This document shows, piece after piece, positions 59,428-64,000 of a DNA stretch of 64,000 nt (position 1 is the stretch's first letter; every line of letters begins with the position of its first letter). Location of the stretch: positions 11,837,501 through 11,901,500 of the forward strand of contig JAWUZG010000036.1 in assembly GCA_036785705.1 (NCBI GenBank). Direction: 5' to 3'. A program made the translations under genes and the position numbers. Source of the DNA: Acanthornis magna (Eukaryota; Chordata; Aves; Passeriformes; Acanthizidae). The notes below the pieces were generated by a model, which was given only the letters and a program-made list of their open reading frames with translations, was not told where the DNA came from and did no database searches.

Positions 59428-62336
59428 GTGAGGGCACCTACCTGTTAGACAATGGTTATTTTTTTACTCATTATGAACAGTCATTTAGGTCTCCAAATCC
59501 ACATGGTTAAGTTTTAACCTTTAAATCAGTTACACATGCATCAAATTGGAATGGTTCACATTTTGTTGGACTGCTTGACGGAAAACAAAATTAAGACTTC
59601 CTGAAGAATCTCTCCCCTCATTCTTGTCCTGTTCTGTCATCCTCCTACCAAAACAGGGCTCATCAACTTTGTCCAACAGATTTCATATCAGAATATCTTT
59701 ACTACAGATTTTCATCTTTTATTGGTTTCTCGGTCAAGCATTATGACAACTGCATCATTGCTGAGCTTGATACTAGACTGTGAGTCTACAGAAAAGAAAC
59801 TTAAACTTGTAACCATTTCCAGTTATTCCCTAAAAGGACGCTATTTTTGCAAGCTGTTCCTGCAAATCCAAAATAGTGAGATTCTATACATGTTAAGGAG
59901 CAGGGCAGCTACTGGAGCCATAGAGTTGGTCACAAGGCTAGAAAAATATTAGGATAATGTCACATCTAAACATAAAATCACCAGGATTTTGGCAAAGAGA
60001 AAAAGTCAATAAAGTTTCATTTTTATATCTACCTATGCCCTAAAAATATATTTAATCCAGTTTACTGTTTTTTAACATTTTTTTGCTAATCTTTAGTCTC
60101 AAGTCAAGCTTAAAATGAAAATAAATAAATAAATAAAAGTTGAAATGGCATCTTTAAAAATGGCATAACTTACTATCCATTCCAAAATTTTTAATTCTCT
60201 TATATCAGGATTGCTGAAGAAAAGACACCACATTTATAACTGTATGCATAGAGAGGCATCTAGTTTAATCAGTAGATTAAAAAAAGATCTTCAGAAATAT
60301 CACCTGATTCTGCTTTGCTTTGCAGCCTGGGTCATTGCTTGTGAAAAATGAATATGAAATGAGAAAAATGAAAGAGATAGCATGCCCAGCAGGCCAACCT
60401 GGATGTTGATAGCACAGTTATTCTTACACTAAAGCCACAATATCTGATGAGCATACTGTCTACTGAGCATCTGATTCATACTGTCCACCTCACATGAACC
60501 CATGTGCAGAGGCAGCCACACCATGAATCCCACACCACAACTTGTAACCGTGAGCCACCTTGCTGACAGGCCTTTTTGAGGAGCCAAAGACTGAGCAGAC
60601 TTGGAGAGTGACCTCTCTCCGGCCATCAGGGTGGTCCCTCAAAAGCTGGCAAGGCAAAAAGGTGTTCTGTGGAGAAGCTTGTGTGCCTGCTGCTGTCTGC
60701 ATTAACCAAAAATACTGCACTTGCCTCTTCTAGGCAAGAGCCTGTTACTTTTATACATCCATCCTCTAAATATCTAATGTTAAAAAATGTTGTAACTTCT
60801 GCTCTACAGCCCACCTTCGGAGGGTATGGCAGACGATTTGCAGAAATGAGGTTCAGACTAAGAGTCACAATAACGTGCTACAGAAACCCAGTCGTCAGAC
60901 TGCCATTTATCCAATCAGGAAATGCAGCAGGGTCATGCGATCCGAGCAGCTTGCTCTCAGTGCTCCCAGAGAGCTGGTTACAGAAATAGCTATGACTTAA
61001 CAGCTATTTGCCACAAACTACTTAGCCAGTAATTTAAATACCAATTGAATAAGTGAAAATCACTACCTGTGCAGAAAGGTAACTTTTGCAAGATTAATAA
61101 TTTCCTACAAATTATTTGACCTATGTTAATCTCTGTTATTGAACCACTGCAGTTATCTTTCCCCTCCAGGCTAGCTGCTCTCTAATTGCAAGCTGACCTT
61201 GAGGTATAGCATCAGCTAGGCAAAACCTAACCCAGGGTGGAGCATCACCAGCAAAACAGAGCTGGGGTTATTACTCAGCAGTCGTCTTAGCCCTGTGCTC
61301 CTGCCAGAAAGCCCACTATAGCACCTCTGCATTGAAAACTGCTACTGATCTTTATTGATTGAGTATTTGTTCTGGCTGCACTTGAGGAAGCATCAGAAAT
61401 TATGTAGCAGAGGTGGTGTTTCATTAGCCAGTGAAAGGTCATTGTGAATCTTTCTTGGCTCAACCACTGCACAGCCAAATTCCTCACTCAGCTTCAGGCT
61501 CTCTGAGATGTGACTTTTATTTGTAGCAAGATCAAGTGTCTAATTCAGGGCTCAGAGAAAGCAACCTGAATCTCACTCAGATGTGGCCAGAAAGTGTTAC
61601 CTCGGTGTAATCAGAGAAAACCTTTTATTGTCCTTGAGCACGAACTGATCTGGTGGCATTAGCTGCTGCCCTGAGGGAAGGGCTGCTCAGTAGGAGCTGT
61701 GACCGTCTGCCCTTTAACCTGAGTGTCTGCCGGCCACCGAAGAGCTCTGGACAGCCTAGTTCCTGTGCAGGATGATGAAAGGCTTCACCCTGCATGGAGT
61801 CAAAACCTGAGGGCAGGCTTTGTGGGTGGAAGCCTGACGAGGAGAAGCTCTGGTCCACATTTCCTGCAGTTTTATCCAGGACCATGCTCCCCAGGCGCTG
61901 GAAAGGACTCTCCCTTTGTGACGTCCATCCGGAATGGGCTCTCTAGGAGGGGGACGTGGGCCTGGCAGGTGCTGGGGGAGGCCGGGAGGGACTGGGAGCC
62001 AGAACATCAGCACGGGGCTCCCCTCTGCTCCTGGGGGATCTCCCACACTACGTGCAGATCTGCAGGACGGGGAAGCCAAGCGCTCTGTTTTGCTTTGCAA
62101 AGGGGGTGGATATTTGGCACAGTCCAGGGAACAACTGACTTCAGAGTTGTCCTTTTCTGGGTTTTCCTGCACAAGGGAGTGAGCTAGACCACTTCCTTGT
62201 TTATAAAAGGCTCCTATTTCGCCCTTCTTCTGTACAAACAGAGAATTATGATAGAGAGTACAAGGTGTTGTGGAAACTTGTTTTTGAAAGATGAATTGTG
62301 GAAACTTGAATGAGAACTGGATTGCATTTCCAATTA
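59428..62336. other. single-copy noncoding stretch
   Basis: No gene supported. It holds the (AAAT)n repeat at 60118. 61640-62100 is GC-rich, and overlapping frames of 196 (minus) and 154 (plus) codons there most likely reflect composition. They show no known domain and occupy the same bases on opposite strands. Confidence 0.45.
60118..60138. repeat. (AAAT)n microsatellite
   Basis: About five AAAT units in an A-rich context. Short and likely polymorphic. Confidence 0.85.
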
Positions 62337-62412
62337 CTGGGCCCAAATCCTTCTCTCAGTTACTCCCATAAAGCCAGAGTAACTAGCCAGTGTAATCAAA
62401 GTTATTTCAGCT
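62337..62412. repeat. ancient amniote repeat relic (TTACACYAGTGTAA type)
   Basis: The segment reads GGGCCCAAATCCTTCTCTCA, GTTACTCCCATAAAGCCAGA, GTAACTAGCCAGTGTAATCA. This resembles the old sauropsid repeat GGCCCAAATCCTGCTCTCAG, TTACACCGGTGTAAATCCGG, AGTAACTCCATTGA in the same order. It is related to the relic at 24800. Confidence 0.5.
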
Positions 62413-64000
62413 ACCTCTAATGTGACAGGAAAAGTCATGTCTGATGACACTCAGACTCACAGCATTTCCCTAGTATCTTCCAGTTGCATTTAAATTACTT
62501 TTCTAGTAGTCCAACAGGATGGATGTTGTTCAGGGAGTGATAAGCCTGTAAATATTTTCTTTGTTAAAAAGAAATGCCGAACTCACTCTTGTCCTCTGGG
62601 AATGTGACATTGACAGGTGTTAGGGTTCAAAGATCAGAAAACAATAGCATTAACTTTGGAATGGACATGGGTTTCTGACCTGGTGTGGTGAGTGGAAAAT
62701 TCACTCACCAAAGCCTTGGGAAATTAAACACTCCCCACTCTTCTGACTCTTTCATACTGTATAAGCTTTCCTTCACAGGCTTGACTTATCTTTGCTTATT
62801 TTGAAACATGTTTGAAGATTTTGTTCTTGGTATGCATCATATGATGTTATTATGTGATATGATTGTGTAGGGGTTACTGTGGAGTAGGACTGTTCAGATC
62901 CTGGTTGTACTGGCAACCTAAGAAGCTTGTGTATACACGTGTGTGTAAATGTGTGTGCTTTTGGGGAGCAGTCATTCTGTATTAAGATAATACATGGGAT
63001 TTTTTTTTCTCCTTAATCCTGCTCTTGTTGCATATTTATGACCACGTGCCTGTACTTAATGCAGTGAAGCTGTTCGGTGATACCAAGATTATCACAACTC
63101 AGATAAATACTGTATACATCAGTAGAAAAAGGCAATCCCACCATGTGGGAACAGCATTGTCTGGCCATCATGGTTTCAGGCATTGTACTTGTCCTGTAGC
63201 TCTTTGAGTTTTGCAAAAGAAGCCCTCATTATATGCTGTGTGTGCATTTCAGTCTGACATTTTCAGGTGTCTCATGTGATTCTGCTTAAAGTACAATCCA
63301 TATTTATCCCCAAATAGTGTCTTTGTATTTAAAGACTGTAATTTAGTCACCAGCGTTTCTCTGTCTGCAGCTGGACTACCTTGCAAGTGCATCAAACTCA
63401 TCTCTTGAAGCAATAGAGGTCTCTGAGATTTGAATGCATCCATTTGTGTGTGTGGGTGAGCAGGCAAAGTTCCCGCTGGCTCTAAGAGAGTACTCACATG
63501 CTGTACATAGTCCAAACATGCCTCCTTCCTGGCCTTTATTTGCAATTCAAACAGAAACAATAATAAAGCAAACTTCAGCCAAAGTTCTTTCTCCAAACTT
63601 GGCTAAGGTTTCTCTGCATGAATCCCCTCTGTCCCAGCCCCTTGTTTATCCCTTTCAAAGAAAGAAACCCTTCTCCCATCCCTGTTGGGGCCAACAGGAT
63701 CCACCTGCCAGCACGAGGCAGCTCTGTATTTTTGTGCAGGACGCTGGTACCTGAGCAGAACATGACTAAGCAGAGCTGCTCTCCCTGTGCAGGAAAGGGA
63801 CACCCAGTCGCAAGAGCTGTACTCAGTGCCTGTGTCAACTTCTTAAGGACAGTGTACAAAATCAGAAAAAGCAGCAAGAGAACTGAGAATACCTCTGTGA
63901 GACAGAGTTATGGAGAGCTAATAAAATTAGTAGAGTTTATGGAAGAACTTCAGCAAGTGTGTGGATCAGTTTGTAAGGCACTGTACAGACAGAGGGTATC
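62413..64000. other. single-copy noncoding stretch
   Basis: Nothing recognisable beyond a short TG-rich patch (62931-62960, containing GTGTATACAC). The 115- and 106-codon frames around 63249-63754 lie on opposite strands of the same DNA and have no known domain. Confidence 0.5.

Noticed and set aside
61756..62346. 196-codon minus-strand frame
   Set aside because: It lies in a GC-rich patch where a 154-codon frame is open on the opposite strand over the same bases. No domain or splice support.

Overview
This 64 kb window looks like avian nuclear DNA, most likely from a neoavian (perhaps passerine) bird. The only clear interspersed repeats are CR1 LINE copies whose 3' ends carry the octamer-type tail (ATTCTATGATT-like) typical of bird CR1. 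Repeat density is low, the composition is moderately AT-rich with short GC-rich blips, and there are scattered remnants that resemble very old amniote repeats of MIR/L3 type. No operon, bacterial gene, tRNA, rRNA or CRISPR signal was seen. The window reads as a gene desert or the inside of very large introns. No protein-coding gene can be named with confidence.

Layout. 1-8.9 kb: single-copy sequence with a T/GT microsatellite, a small 12-bp tandem repeat, one ancient repeat (7375-7555) and a candidate 60-bp cassette exon on the minus strand (6228-6287). 8.9-19 kb: three CR1 fragments (8939 minus, 11197 plus, 18070 plus) and a weak integrase-like relic (about 16.0-16.2 kb). 19-37 kb: mostly single-copy, with further ancient repeat relics (21440, 24800), a 49-nt pure pyrimidine tract (27479), an (AT)15 microsatellite (33598) and a duplicated AT-rich unit (35658). 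37-48 kb: a CR1 3' fragment (37400), a candidate 228-bp exon on the minus strand (39369-39596), a long T/G tract (41939), a 188-codon open frame on the minus strand containing a perfect 14-bp hairpin (42613-42645), and the most regulatory-looking part of the window (43480-44250), which ends in a CpG cluster. 48.6-50.1 kb: a young minus-strand CR1 nested inside an older plus-strand CR1. 50-64 kb: single-copy sequence with two candidate plus-strand exons (54056-54141 and a 30-bp microexon at 59398-59427), an ancient repeat (57980) and another relic (62337).

The candidate exons rest only on splice-site sequence and reading frame. They fall on both strands with different phases, so they cannot simply be joined into one gene. 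RNA-seq and cross-species alignment would decide them. I found no convincing new biological system. The best leads are the four exon candidates, the CpG cluster with its flanking inverted motif, the long minus-strand open frame with its hairpin, and the nested CR1 pair.
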